The notes under the pieces: generated by a model
Databases searched by the model: none
Seen by the model: the letters and a program-made list of their open reading frames with translations, nothing else
What the model was told of the DNA's origin: nothing
Shown here: positions 11,269-23,745 of the stretch, in pieces
How positions within the stretch are numbered: the stretch's first letter is position 1
How the letters are laid out: each line of letters opens with the position of its first letter
Position numbers and translations under genes: made by a program
NCBI RefSeq assembly: GCF_000204055.1
Contig: NW_006768825.1
Span: 337,753-401,752, forward strand
Length of the DNA: 64,000 nucleotides
Direction of reading: 5' to 3'
From: Melampsora larici-populina 98AG31
Taxonomy: Eukaryota; Basidiomycota; Pucciniomycetes; Pucciniales; Melampsoraceae

Positions 11269-11720
11269 AGTTGTACTATTTCATGTGACAGTGGTGCGTC
11301 TGAGTATTTCGTGGAATACAGAGTGATGGTTATAAATGGACCAGAGTTCCAATTAAATAAACCAGATTGGCAAAGCCGAAGGAGCGGTGTTGATGGGGAA
11401 CTTTAATTACACAATACGTAATTAGAGTTTGGGGTACCTGGTACCCAGAAGGTAGGCTCACGGCGGAGAGAGGGTTGGGGCTTCTCAGGCTCACGGCTCT
11501 TCTCCCCCGTGAGTTAGGGGAAGAGAAGCCCCCCCGGGTTCCTTGTTCTCACCCCGGTGAGGCAGTCCGAATCCGGAGATAGACGTCTATCCCCGGGGCC
11601 TGCCTTACCGGGGCCTACCCCCACACCACCCTAAGTAGCTAGAGTTATTTATAGTGGTTACAAGGAACTTGGGAAGGTAAAACTTCCTACTTGGTAACCG
11701 GTCAAACTGAGAGACTCATC
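11269..11720. repeat. Hairpin-rich GC block downstream of the recombinase
   Basis: Several short inverted repeats are packed here, for example GGGGCTTCTC (near 11475) with GAGAAGCCCC (near 11522), and CCCCGGTGAGGCAG with its near-complement CTGCCTTACCGGGG (11553-11612). A GGTACC palindrome pair lies near 11434. The block is much more GC-rich than its flanks. By position it is probably the 3' untranslated and terminal part of the retrotransposon, where DIRS-class elements keep their structured repeats. No matching copy was seen 5' of the element. Confidence 0.45.
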
Positions 11721-12846
11721 CTAAGAGTAGAAGGGATTGGGTGATAATAACACAATCTCTGCATGTATAACCTACGGTTCTACACACACCCAACTACCCC
11801 ACACCCGGAGAGTAATGGATCTCTCATATCATTACAGCAAGTTCAGTGTCTCTTTCTGCAAGTGTGTCCATGAGGAATATTTTGGCCATACTCTCATTCT
11901 GAATCGCAGCCATCAAGAGCACAGGCTCTGAGATAAAGAGGATATCATATGTAAATGATGATGTTTAACTGCATTGATCTTTCTGGGCGGAGGCAAATTC
12001 GCGCAATTGGCAATGACCATGATCCTCGACAAAAACTCCAACTCCAGAACTCGAAGGACTGGGTTAGGGTCGTCCTTGACTCCTTGACCACATCATTGAT
12101 ATTGATACTATATAGGAGCTTTTGAAATACTCAAAGGTGGTCATTCTCAATCTCTCCATACACACTTGGCACTTCAGTCTTCAGAAGCAACGCTGGATCG
12201 CTGCGGTGTGCTGCAGCCCGTTGCAAAAAAACTTTTCAACAAATAAGAGGGGCTTAGTTAAGCTTATGTACATACTATCATCACGTGTATATCCTCCGCC
12301 CCAAGGCTTCGCTGCTTTGACGACGAGAGTCGGCACCGAGTGGCGCTATCAAATGCTTTGGCATCCGTATTTTTGTTTGGAATTTGAGAATGCGGCATGG
12401 TGGATGTGACTACAGATTTTAGACACGGGGAAGGTAACACAAGGGAATAGAATACACACTACACCATTGAGACAACCAAAGAACCATGGATCATTGTCGG
12501 CCAAATTCCCCTTGCTACCTAGTTAGGTGTGGCGGTTCCGAAGTTCTATTGGTTTTGCTCCTCTTCCCCATGTGTTAGTTTGAGTCCTGAGCTACTCTCG
12601 ATCTTTTTGTCATTCTGTTATTTTTCGAAAGCCAATAGACATCGCCGTGCGAGTTTTGAATTCCGTGGATCGGCCTTGTCATCTTTCTTGTGATCATATC
12701 GTTATATTCAGATTAACCCCTTTTCAACTTTCTTCTTTTGGGGTTTCGATCGCCGGTCTGATAACGAGGAGCGGTCTGGAATCAATCCTTTGACAAGTTC
12801 ACTTTTACTTTCTTGTGATAAATACTTTTTTCCTTCTTCTCGGGGA
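11721..12846. other. Spacer before the 7TM-like gene
   Basis: No gene could be supported in this stretch. Open frames at 11737-11931 and 12122-12409 have no recognisable family signature. The last 400 bp are pyrimidine-rich and probably hold the promoter and leader of the gene starting at 12847. Confidence 0.35.
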
Positions 12847-14523
12847 ATGCCTGGTGGCCGCCCCTTTGTTCTTGTGCTTCAAAAGGTATTTTGGGGCATT
12901 GCTGTAAGTCATCTGATTCGATTCACAAGTTTCTTTCCAGCTTACCTTGGAAAGGAAACATGTTGATGAGCTTCGATCGATGGATCACTTTCAATGTGTG
13001 TAGATTTTTCAGATTCTCTTCATCGGCGCCTTACTCGGTGCGATCGTCCAAGGAAACAAACATCGACATCCCGTTTTATTTGCTTTCTTAATCACAGCGT
13101 GGTTGTCCAGCTGGGTTTCACTTATGCCACTCATGGGTGGAATTTGGGATATAGCAAAGCCAGTTCCAGTGACTCGTTCAAATTGTGAGTAAGTCATTTT
13201 CAAACCGAAAGCATGGGGAATTTGCTCATTGAACTTGTATGACTTGATCACAGTACCGGCTGGGCCACACCTCAGGTTATGTCAAGCAAACGCCATGCTC
13301 GTCGCATATTGTACGCAACAGTCACAGTTTGTTCGTTCTTGAGGTTCCTGACATTCGATCTCATTCATATCGCGCACTTTCGCCTAATCTCTAGTTTGGA
13401 TGGCTATCCCTGGCTTTGCATTTGCGTTTTCGGGAGAAGTGCTACGGATTATATGGGATATCTCACGAATCACAAGAATGGACAAACGTACAAGTAGCGC
13501 GAGTACCCTCATAGAACTTCCTTGTGGTTTGGAGAAAAGACACAAGAAGCTAGTCAACTGGCATCGTATTTTCACCGAAGCCCTTATGGTCGCCGACCGA
13601 CTGATCTTGTCGGAATACTTTCTGGTAGCAATTCCACTGCTCACATCGCTACCTGCGCCTTTCATCACTGCTCGAGCGTTTTATAGGCATGAATGGAAGA
13701 CTGTACATGGTTTGTCGCGCTTTTCTGTTACGATAAGTTGAGAAGTAGAAGTCTGAAGTGTTCATCCGTCTCGATCCAAATCAGCCGATCAATTCACTTG
13801 TATGGCATTGGGAGAAGATACGCAGACGAAAGTGAGCTTGGTAATGATGTGCCACTTCGCACCCGCTACAATCTTTGGCTGTAAGTCCACATTCTTTCTG
13901 CGTGCCTTTCAACCAAGGTCTAGTCTAGTCGGGATTTTGAAACCACGGAAGCTTCATCTTTTCTATATAGTCGCAGCTGTGATCTCATATCTATTCTTTC
14001 GAAGAAGGACACGTTCATTCATCCGATCAAAGCTACACACCCGCCTACTTTTACGTCTCGTGTCTCTTTCTGTTCTCTCGGCTCTCGGTGCATTGGTCTA
14101 CCTAATCCTACGCATAGGCCCAACAGGGTACCGAACTACCTTGTCTCGTAGTTATGGTTGGGTGCTACCGATGTATATGATTACTTTTCCGCTCATCGGT
14201 GCTAGTTTTTTTGTCGATTCGGATATCTTGACAGTCTGGCGAAGTTGGTTGAATATCTGGCGACCATCATTACCACCTTCAAAACCCCAACCCAAAACCA
14301 AAACACAAAAATCTTTATCTCACTTGGAAATCTCATTGCCCATGCGACCTTGTAAATCATTTACTGAAAGGAAATCTTATTACGAGATCAATTCGCCTAT
14401 ATCTGTTTATAGCGACTACGAAAGATATCAATCACCTGAAAGGACATTACCACCTCGACCACCACCACCACCACCTCACTTAAGACTCATAGACTTACGA
14501 ATGCCAACGTCATATATTTCATA
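12847..14523 (+). CDS. Multi-pass membrane protein, 7TM receptor-like
   Basis: Exons 12847-12903, 13013-13184, 13254-13310 and one starting 13395 join in phase. They encode a hydrophobic protein: FIGALLGAIV (TM1), PVLFAFLITAWLSSWVSL (TM2) and, after an extracellular-like loop, CQANAMLVAYFGWLSLAL (TM3). Further hydrophobic segments follow, SEYFLVAIPLLTSLPAPF (TM4), a possible TM5 near 13840-13990 with an FFRRRTRSF cytoplasmic cap, LRLVSLSVLSALGALVYLIL (TM6) and WVLPMYMITFPLIGASFF (TM7), then a Ser/Pro-rich tail. Joints between about 13490 and 13990 are uncertain, with more than one frame possible, and the final exon ends at 14523. The topology fits a fungal G-protein-coupled receptor (cAMP-receptor, Git3 or frizzled-like class). 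Conserved STE3 motifs were not seen. Ligand and family are unknown. Confidence 0.5.
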
Positions 14524-15213
14524 GAGGTTGAAAATCGATAACTGGCATCTAAAGGACAAATTCATTGCTATTCTGAACGAAATCAAACTCCCTTGTCAAT
14601 AGCCTTAATGATGACTAGCTCTTCATGATCGTAAATATTTTATATTGTTTGTATATGTTTTTTTAACTTTTATTTGAAATTTAGTTCAATTACCTCACTC
14701 ACGTATCATCCTCAGGCCTGATCAAGGCATGTATAGTGGATTAGATGTGACTGCTATAGACTAAATGTTGACATCGTAATTCCAAGATGATTTACGGAAA
14801 TCCCCTCGCGGGAGGTCCCTTAAGACATTTCCAAAGATCTGCAAAATAACTGGCAAGTATTGCCAGCCTTCGAGTACATTAGGGCTTTTGTTAGCTATAT
14901 TTCCTGGTCCACGTAAGAGTCCAAAACAATGGACATTTTAAACAAAAGTCAAGGCAGTGGTTTCTCTCCTGATAATTTGAAATCCAGTACACTGTTTTGC
15001 CCAATCTACAGTGAAAGAGTAAGATAATCAAAGGCAAAGAGAACTTTGACTATTTGCTTCTCATTGATACTATAGTGATCCTTCAAACCCCCTGAGACGT
15101 CAAGAGTGAAATAATTTAATCACATTTTTTTTTTGATATTTCTATACCACAAATTAAATTCAACATTTTACAGCTCTATGAACAGTACAACACCTCCTCC
15201 CGAGTTTACCTCA
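14524..15213. other. Convergent 3' spacer
   Basis: AT-rich sequence between the ends of the 7TM-like gene (+) and the kinase-like gene (-). It presumably contains both 3' UTRs. No feature beyond poly-T runs was noted. Confidence 0.35.
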
Positions 15214-16468
15214 TCATAAGCTAAAAAACGGCTGTAACCCCAACTGCACCGCCACCTCCCGTCTGTTGATGTCAGATTGTTGACGATTTACGTGATTATA
15301 GGTAGGCTGTTGGCGCGCTGCACGACCAATAACGAAAGGAATTTTTCGAATGAAACATTCACCTTGAGAAAACCAGGGATGAGCCAAGAGTTGTGAAATC
15401 GAAGTTTGAGGTTGTTTACGAGAGTTTGATGATATCTGAGCAAGTAAGGATTTTAATAAATCACTACTTCCTGGTAGATCTTCAATGTCAATAGGTTGGA
15501 TTGAAACTAGGTTGAAGAGAAGGCGAGGCCTAAATAAAGTAAAAAAAATGGGATCCAACAGTTTAGCATTTGATATACAGAAATTAAACATAGTTTGAAT
15601 GTTCCAAATAACTCACAAGATCTCAGGAAGAAGCTCTAGGTCTGTTTCAGTCGACCACCCGGTATAAAGCAGATCTGACATGGATGAATCGAATTGATGA
15701 TTTTCAGGTCCTCTAATTTCCGACCAACCAAAGTCAGTGAGCTTGAGAGCTAAACCTTTATCATTCGAACTTTGTCCTACCAAGATATTACGAGGATAAA
15801 GATCGTTATGAGAGACTCCAGTTCGATGGAGATAATTCACAGCTGAAGCAACTTGAAGCATTAGTAGTCTTGATTCAGGTTCATTGAAAACTCTTACGTC
15901 ATCTAAAAAGTTTTGCAAAGACTGTTTTTTGTGGAAAGTAGAATCAAGAGTTTAGCGTCAGTTTTCGAGGTTTCAGAATGAATTTAATCAAGGAGAAACT
16001 TACGCCATGTCCACATACTTCAGTTAAGAGGTAATGATGATCCAAGTCACAGAAGACCGCCTTGAACTCGGTGATATGAGGATGTCGGAGTTTTTTTGCT
16101 GAAGTGATTTCAGTTCTAATTCCATCTTTTCCGAATTTATCAGTAGAGTGAAATGCTGAACCTCTTTTGACAACCTTCAAAGCATATGATTCCTTCATCA
16201 ATGGATACCTAACCTCATAAACAGATCCACCATCACCACGTCCTAAGACCTTTTTACACTTTAAGATGGATGTAGGACGCTTCAAGACTAGTTTTTTCAA
16301 ATTACTATTCAAGAAATCTACTCTTTGAAGGGGAAAACTCTTCAAAGTCGTAGGCCCTGAGATATTGATGCGCGGAGTTGGTGGAGGACCAGATAGAGGA
16401 TGATTAATTTGAGGTAAAAGAACTTTGAATGTGATCCCATTCGACGAAGAGGTTGAACTTGAAGTCAT
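15214..16468 (-). CDS. Divergent, internally shortened protein kinase-like protein
   Basis: Three minus-strand exons, 16468-16004, 15921-15617 and 15529-15214, join in phase and encode 361 aa. After a disordered N-terminus comes a Ser/Thr-kinase N-lobe with a Gly loop (VLGRGDGGSVYEV), the Lys strand (SYALKVVKRG) and a hinge (LLTEVCGHGSLQNFL). The C-lobe shows LHRTGVSHNDLYPRNILV in place of the HRDLKPEN loop, and an intact LTDFGWSE. The DFGW run and the region around it recall Aurora-type kinases. Oddities are HRD changed to HND, the catalytic-loop Lys changed to Tyr, and a direct jump from LLPEIL (APE region) to a late C-lobe helix (LLAQISSNSRKQPQTSISQLLAHPWF), so helices alpha-F to alpha-G are missing. 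No stop or frameshift is visible. It may be a pseudokinase; substrate unknown. Confidence 0.7.
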
Positions 16469-17988
16469 TCTGAGCTAGCTTCTAGTAGGCCAAAATATAT
16501 TTAAACTTGCTTTGTGGTTTCCTTGTAGTGTTGAATGAGGTGAATGATTTTTGAGAAAAAAATGTTTCGTATGAAGAGGGAAAAAAGAAAATCATGCTCA
16601 GCTGAAGCACTAGAAGTACAAGTTCTGATGGAGAAATGCTGATCAAAACGTTCAGCTTGATTGCTTTTCAAAATCTCAAATGTAAAGCAAAGTTGACTTT
16701 TCTTCTTTTTTGGTCACGCCTCCTAAAACCCAGTCATCAGTCAGTAGGGGGCAAGACTTATTTTGAGGAATTCAACTCATCGTGAATTTTTGAAAGCCCT
16801 CTTGGAGTTATTTGTGATGAAAATTATACCGCTACAATGTAGAATAAGAGGCGCATCTCTGATTTCTTTGAGGATCTCATTGCTGATGCCGCTCAAGTTA
16901 CTTTCATAGGTAAAGCCGACTCAATTTTTGATGCAACTCAACGTGTGCGCGGTCTATGTGTGCTGATTGTCCGCAAAACTCGAGCAGTTTGGCAGAGGAT
17001 TTGGTCAAGCTTTTGGAAATGAAATGTGTTACGAGGAACTCCTCTTTCCAGTCCTTGGAACTCGAAGACCTGCTTTTGAACGCATTTGATGTGATCAAAA
17101 TTGGCTTATACCGGATTTAGAAATCCAAAGAAAGCTGACCAAAACCGACATTTAACACAACCTAGATCACTCGATCACTCAGTCGTGCACTACCCTGCAG
17201 TCAGAAGACTTCAGGATCTTTGATAATGGAATGGAATGACCTTTTCCTTGCGTTTCGTGAAGCAATTCATATCACAATATTGCGCCTTCGACTTTTCAAA
17301 CAAAATTATTCTATGATATCACTTCAAAAAATTGATACTTTTCCAATATCTCCCATGCTGGAAATTGGACTGCAACAAAGTCATTTCCTCTCTCTCACGA
17401 GCAGTCTAGGGAGGATTGTTTTTTGATCTTCAAACGAGTTTGTATCTTATGCGCGCCTCAGAATTGTTATGTATGTACAAAGGGGTGCGTTGGAGATGAT
17501 TTAACCTGATCATCCTCTCAAGCCAGAGTGTCTGCCCATCTTGCGTTTGCGTCTTGATATAATCCCTAGACTTTTGAGTTTTTCATAGATCAAAGCCTAG
17601 TGATGGAGTGAAATCTTTTGATGCGTCAGACATACATAGTACCCTTCTTGTTCCTGTCCCTGCCTCCTCACCAGAAAATGAACCATGCATGTGGAGTTGT
17701 CATATAAATCCTCAACTTCACTTCTTACCACAGATACACACAACATTGTTTTGTTATTCTAAACTCATTGACTTTCATCCACTCACTCGAACATATTTAT
17801 CTTTAGAAGATATAACATCATGTCCGTCAAATTTATCTCCCACCAAATTCACTGCTGTATATATTTGACTTTGATTTCTACCTGCACATATGAATAATCA
17901 AAGTTATAAAATTATTGAAAACCCCTACCTGATCATCTTCCTTATCGAAAACAAAACAACAAACACAAATTCTTCAAACAAACATAAA
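16469..17988. other. Spacer between kinase-like gene and NAA15
   Basis: About 1.5 kb without a supportable gene. Open frames at 16904-17098, 17220-17426 and 17608-17868 lack recognisable motifs or flanking introns. The 300 bp upstream of 16468 is a likely promoter for the kinase-like gene. Confidence 0.35.
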
Positions 17989-20900
17989 TCAACAATCTCT
18001 AACTTCAAACAATTTATCATCTGTTCCTTCTTGACCACTCTTTTGATCTTGGTTATTTAATTGATCACTTTTAACTTGAAATCCTTCAACAAGTTCCCAT
18101 TTCTTACATCCTAAAATCCTAAACTCCTCATCTTTATTTAATCTTTCCCATGCTTGATACCCAAGTTTCCAATCTTGAGTTCCTTCTTCTTTAACAAACT
18201 TCATTAAATCTTTACCGAAAGCTAGATTCCATTCATCATCATCATCAATTCGTTTTTTACGTTCAACTTCTTCTATGATCGATCCAAGTCCATTCTGAAT
18301 CACTTCTTTTTCTATACTTTCATTCTCCTTAACTTCTTTTTGTAATTTTTCCATAGCATGATAGATCTTGGGAGTAATCGATTCAACACAACTTCGAGCT
18401 TTAAGTAAGGCTCTAAGTGCCAAGAGAGGTTTCCCTTTATTCCCCCAGAAGTACACGAATCATCAGGAAAAAAGTTACTCGAAGAGACTCAAGATTCAAG
18501 AAATCAAAAACACAGATCAAGAACTTACCTTTCCTTAACTCGATTTCGAATCTAAGTAACCAAACTTCCATTTCCATGACACCCTTTTGACCAAGTTTAA
18601 CTTCTATCGGTTTAAGTAATTCCACTGCCTTTTCTAGTGGGGTTTCAGTCTTGACCAACTTTTCTCCGATCGGATCATCATCCTTTATAGGTGGTACGAC
18701 TTCAGGTGTAGGAGCTGTTGTGGTCGCATCTTGACCTTTCATCTTCGACATCGCTATTAGTGAAAAGAACATACAAACCGATCCACAAAAAGACCTGATG
18801 TTCAGCTTTGATCAAAACCAGTAAAATACGAGAAACATTTACCTTTCTTAGCCTCAATCGTAGCTTGTGCCTTTGCTTTCATCTCGGCCATCTTTACTTT
18901 CTTTAATGCTTTCTTACTCATTGCAGTCTCTTCAGGTTTTCCATTTGTCTGGCTTGGGGTTGTGCCATTAGCATTTGTACTTTCTGACTGGTTAGGCTCA
19001 GGTGGAGCAAGGATATTGAATTCTTTGGGTTCAATCACGTTATCTTTAGCTGAACGACGGTCATGAAGTGTTAAATATATTTGAATCGCTTGTGAAACGG
19101 CTCGAAAGTATTGAGGATGAGTGTAAAGGGTATCTTCAAACTTGAGTAAGCTACAGGTTATCAGGTACCAAGCGTCTGTGAGCTTTGGGATAGTCTTTAG
19201 CGATCAAGAAAGATAGTGAGAACAAGCTGAGACAAACTTGGTATATGATCGGAGTGTACTTTTACGTGTACAATACGTATGGAAGTCGTATTGGTCTTCC
19301 TCCCATACTCGATAGATCTACATCATGCAACTCAAGAGCCATCAACACACCTAGTCTATATGAAAGAGAAGAATAAGATGAGAGATACTAACGTCAACAA
19401 TCTGATGGAAGCGCTTCAATGCAACACCCCAATCACCCACTCTCAACCCGACCTCAGCTTCTTCGGCTACGTACCATATTGCCTGCATCTCTACTAAATC
19501 GCTCACTGGATCAGGTGCATCCTTACGTGTATAAATTCCGATCAGCTTTCTTGTCTCTGTAAGCAGTTTGGATTGAGTTTCTCGATCGGTCTGAGCTCGA
19601 ATTGACCGCAGGATATACTTTGCACATTTCGAGTTCAAGAATCGATCCTGACCATCTAACTCTCGCGCTGCTCTTAACGCATCTGCTGCTTTTGTAAAAG
19701 CCCCTGCTCGTTTATAGATATGAGCTAATGAGAGAAAGAGGTCTGGAAGAGTAGGTGTATGTTGGATGGCAAGTTGAGCGACTTCTAGCGCTTGAGAAGT
19801 GAGTCCAAAGTGTGAAGAAGAATAAAGTTGAGCCAAGAAATGTAAGATCCAAAGATAAGTCGAAGGTGATTCTTTGTTAGCATCACTGCTATGTTCAAAT
19901 TGACTTCGTAACCGTTCTGCAACGGCTTGAATGATACGAGCCTTTTCAGGATCAGCCAAAAGTGGCTTAAGATCATTGAAGACTGAGGGAATGCCTTTGC
20001 TAAATCTATTGTAAAGATATGACTCTAATTCAGCTTCGAATTGAGTGCCAAAGCTGTGATCGAGGATGGTACGCTGAATGAGTTTAGAAGCAGGATAACG
20101 TTCAGTAAGATTTGTCAAGACTTCCATATTCGACGATTGCCCATCGAGTGTTTTGGTATTGATATAACCATTCAAATAAGTCCGATTTTCCGTGTTACCA
20201 TCGATGAGGTCGAGCCAAGCCCATTCAGCTGCTTCGGTTCTGCCAAGATCCGTGAGGAGTCGTGCGCGAGCCAACAGATAACCAGATCGATCTAATACAT
20301 CGGTTGAATGACTCTCTAGGTACTCGAGTGCTTTTTGAGGTGGTGTTGTGATAGAAGCCTTGAAGAGAGTGAGCTCAGAGCGTTCAAAACAACGATCAGG
20401 CTCATATGTAACCTCAAAGTTCTCCATAGCGTCCAATAATTCGAGTGCAGCATCTTTTTGATCGTTGAGAACGTAGGCCACCGCTAGTGCAATCCAAGCT
20501 GTACGAGACCTTTTATTGATTCGTAACATTTTCCAACGTGATTCGACATAAGCACCATACTGTCTCATTTGAATTTGAAGTACAGCCAAATCACGTAAGA
20601 TATTATTATTTTCAGGATCAAGTCGATGAGCTTGAGCATAACTTTTGACGGCTTCTGCATAATTCAAATCAGCCCTTGTAATGATCCCATTGACATGCCA
20701 AACGATGTGTGACTTGAAATCAGCTTTCATACCAGCCTTGACTAATGTATGACCTTTTTGTTTATCATTGAGTGAGTGATGAAGTAAACCGGCCATTGCG
20801 GTAGTTTCACCATGACCAGGGTATTTAGCTAAGAGAGCATTACAATTTTCTAATCCAGCCGTGTATTGTTTGTTTTCGTATTGATGCTGAAAAAAGGTCA

Positions 20901-21116
20901 CGACCGACAAAGTTAGATTCAAATACAATCAAGTGTGAAGATGAGAAATCAAAGACTAACGAGGATTTCCTTAAAGATGATTTGGTCTTTTGGATTCAGA
21001 GGTGGTGGTCTGGTAGGATCGTGTTGAAGCATAGCAATGGTTTTAGTTTGTGTAGCATTAGGTAGTTTTTTGTTGTTTGAGGCCCGTTTGGCAGCAGCCT
21101 TTGCCTTTGCAGCCAT
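17989..21116 (-). CDS. NAA15: NatA N-terminal acetyltransferase auxiliary subunit
   Basis: Six minus-strand exons, 21116-20961, 20886-19393, 19317-19238, 19150-18843, 18753-18529 and 18434-17989, join in phase to 902 aa, close to the family length of about 850-900. The protein is a TPR solenoid with the diagnostic NAA15 N-terminal run (GHTLVKAGMKADFKSHIVWH, NGIITRADLNYAEAVKSYAQ, LRDLAVLQIQMRQYGAY) and the conserved DQYDFHTYCTRKSTLRSY segment in the short third exon. It ends with a Lys/Ala-rich basic linker (KKALKKVKMAEMKAKAQ) and a helical C-terminal domain. NAA15 wraps the catalytic subunit NAA10 and anchors NatA to ribosomes, where the complex acetylates N-terminal Ser, Ala, Thr and similar residues after Met removal. 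The start, MAAKAKAAAKRA, is the first ATG of the frame. The 80-nt exon 3 is easily missed by gene finders. Confidence 0.92.
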
Positions 21117-21672
21117 TTTTGTTTCTTGATTAATGAGAATGAAGGAAGGTTGCTTGAGGAAGTAATATGTTTGATTTGAGTCTTTAGCTTGAAGTGATGC
21201 TTGACCGTTCGACTCGACTAGATCCGTTTAATGCAAATTGCCGATCAGGTTTTCAATCATCACCTCACCCATCTTGTTATTTTGTATAAGCATTCCAATC
21301 TACAATCGGTTTCTGACAGCCTTCTATGTGGTAGGATTAAACACCTAAATATCAAGGCATGGTCAGGCTATCGGCGGCACTGCACAGAAAGAACAAAACA
21401 GGCGCGTGGTTTATCACAAGGTGATGAGGGTGTCCCCAGATTTCAAGACCTCGAAGCTCATACCAGCTTTTTGAACAAGCTCATCCAGTCTTGATTGATC
21501 ACCATACCATAAAATCTGACAAGATGGCATTGGAGGAAATGTGTTCAGGCATTCTGTAAACAGTGGACGGTTAAATGTTAGGAGTATTATCTGAGATGCC
21601 TAGATCTTAGAGCTCATACACTTGTTTTGGTATTTACACTTTTCAAATTTTCAGCTGAACACACCCATCATC
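21117..21672. promoter_or_regulatory. Shared divergent promoter region of NAA15 and RRF1
   Basis: This 556-bp gap separates the start codons of two divergently transcribed housekeeping genes and must hold both promoters. An open frame at 21231-21494 (+) has no family signature. No specific factor site could be named. Confidence 0.45.
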
Positions 21673-22737
21673 ATGTCGCTTGCCAGTCGTTCCTTCAGGA
21701 AGTTGGTCCCTTCAGCTCACCGGATACCAATCAAACCTCTCAAGAACCTAACCCGACCCAGTATCAACTCTTCACCATGCTCAAATCTGTTTCCCATCCG
21801 ACCTTTAACATCATTCAGTCCATCCTTAGCTAAGAAAGCCTCTACACGCGGCTCGAGTCAGTTCCTCCTTCTTTGATGAACGAAAATACCCAAACGTCTG
21901 GCGAATGATACCTAATTTTATATTATCTAAAAGGTAACAATGAACAATCAGCAACAGAGGCGCAAGAAAAGTTCGATGCCAGTCGGGTTGAGAAAGAAAT
22001 GAATTCGGGTGTAAGCAAGTTAAGAGTAGAGATTAAGAGTATTGTCAATCGAGTTGGGAGACTCACCCCTGCTTATTTAGATGGTCTTAAAGTTGAGATT
22101 GAAGGAGGGATTCGTAGTCCGATTGAAGGACTTGCTCAGGTCATAGTTCTGGACCCTACTAAGCTTTCGGTGGTGGCTTACGACGCTTCGGTATGTTTAC
22201 TATGTAGCTTTAGAAATGGAAAAACTGCGATCTGACTTGAGTGTATCTTTAGCATACTAAAATGATTGAACAAGCCTTATATGATTCATCCCTCAATCTG
22301 ACTCCTAATCTTCAACCTGATGGATCAATTCACTTGGCGATACCCAAGTCAGTTCCCCCCCAAGCCCTTCTCAACTGAAGTTGTCGTTTGATTGGATTCC
22401 TGACTGCTGTTTTGGGTTAAACAGGTTGACGACTGAGAGCCGACAACTCCTTTCTAAAAAAGCCGGTCAAGTTTGTGAACAAGCCAGGAGTGTGATCAGG
22501 AATTCTAGACAACTGGTAAGTACCAAGATTATCTCGTTAAGAATAAAAAAACTGATTATCTTTGCTGATTGGTCATCACAGGCTCAAAAAGCGAGTAGGA
22601 AAGACCTTGATGGAAATCTGATTACAAAAGATGACTTTAAATCTAACAATAAGGTATTGGATGAGATTACAAAGGCGCATACTAAATTAGTTGATGAGAT
22701 TGAGAATAAATCAAAACGTGTCTTGCTTGATCAGTGA
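21673..22737 (+). CDS. RRF1: Mitochondrial ribosome recycling factor
   Basis: Five exons, 21673-21856, 21934-22190, 22253-22347, 22425-22515 and 22582-22737, join in phase and encode 260 aa. The first 60 or so residues are rich in Arg, Ser and Pro (MSLASRSFRKLVPSAHRIP) and fit a mitochondrial presequence. The rest matches bacterial-type ribosome recycling factor: the first helix (EKEMNSGVSKLRVEI), the beta domain with IEGLAQVIVLDPTKLSVVAYD, MIEQALYDSSLNLTPN and the IPKLTTESRQ hinge, then helices carrying EQARSVIRNSRQ and the C-terminal VDEIENKSKRVLL. With the mitochondrial elongation factor it splits post-termination mitoribosomes. The length is typical for fungal RRF1 with its presequence. 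Confidence 0.9.
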
Positions 22738-23745
22738 ACATTATCCGTAATGGAAATGAGAAGCTATCGCCTTTTGTGCCATTCACATTTTTTCATGTGG
22801 TACCCATTCACATGGATGAGAGAAGAAATTCAAAGCACAGCCTGTTGATTTTCTAGTTTCATCATGGTCTTACGCTGGACCCCCCCCCGGATTTGACTGC
22901 ATAGCTTGACTATCTAGAGAATTTGATTCTGTCTTTTGCATTGTGATCAGGCCTCATCTGATTGTCTCTCTTGTTGTGGATGGCAAAAGTTGATGTTTCG
23001 ATTCTTTCAGTTTTCTCGGGTCAGTTTGAAAACTGGATTGCTTGCTGTCCCGAGATCAATGTTGTTTTGTGGGTGGTCAACTGGTGCTTCTGGTGAAAAC
23101 TTCAATTCTTGCTTTTTATATTTCATCGCAACACTCAACTCTTTGTGTGTCTGAAATTCCAGCTTTATGTGAGCCAGTAAACTTATGCTGTCTCCTCATG
23201 TTCTCATCTGATGCAACTAACTGCTTCACATCATTTTTCTTTCGAAGGTGGCCACCCTTTATTCATAAGATCCAGAGTATGAGTCTTAGGCAACAGATCA
23301 TCTCAAAAACTCTCCATTCAAGGTAGGATCTGGTAATCTTCTCTTCGATCAGTCTATCTCTATGACCAAAGAAATCAGATAGCGAAGCGACTCCTACTAT
23401 CCAATATAGCATCCATCCTCGCAAGGAGTGAGCCTTTCTCACCGCATTTCAGAGCACGCCGTATCTACACGTATGTATCTGGATCATGTTCAATTCTACG
23501 ATGATTTGATCAGGTAAACAACTTGTGATGTGAATCACACTTGTGATGTGAATCACCGGTTGTGACAGATCTTTCTCCTCAAAATGCTTCAGATCCACCA
23601 ACCTTACAATTTTACAACAAGACTGTTTGATGAACAGCTTCATATTTTGTGTGAGCAAGATACAAAAGAAGCCCAACATCATATATCATTGTGATCGACT
23701 ACAAATACTCAAACCTTGTATTTCTTTTCCATTTCTGATCGAAAG
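22738..23745. other. Convergent spacer RRF1/UMP1
   Basis: AT-rich stretch between the 3' ends of RRF1 (+) and UMP1 (-). A run of nine or so C residues occurs near 22880 and an imperfect tandem duplication (CTTGTGATGTGAATCAC, twice) near 23520-23557. No gene is supported. Confidence 0.4.

Noticed and set aside
12320..12350. GTCGGCACCGAGTGGCGC resembles part of a Cas9 guide-RNA scaffold
   Set aside because: Only a short hairpin-like match with no repeats, cas genes or remaining scaffold. Coincidence in eukaryotic DNA.
12847..14523. STE3-type mating pheromone receptor
   Set aside because: Some spacing of hydrophobic segments fits, but the conserved STE3 motifs in the third and fourth helices and loops were not found, so the gene is left as a generic 7TM-like protein.
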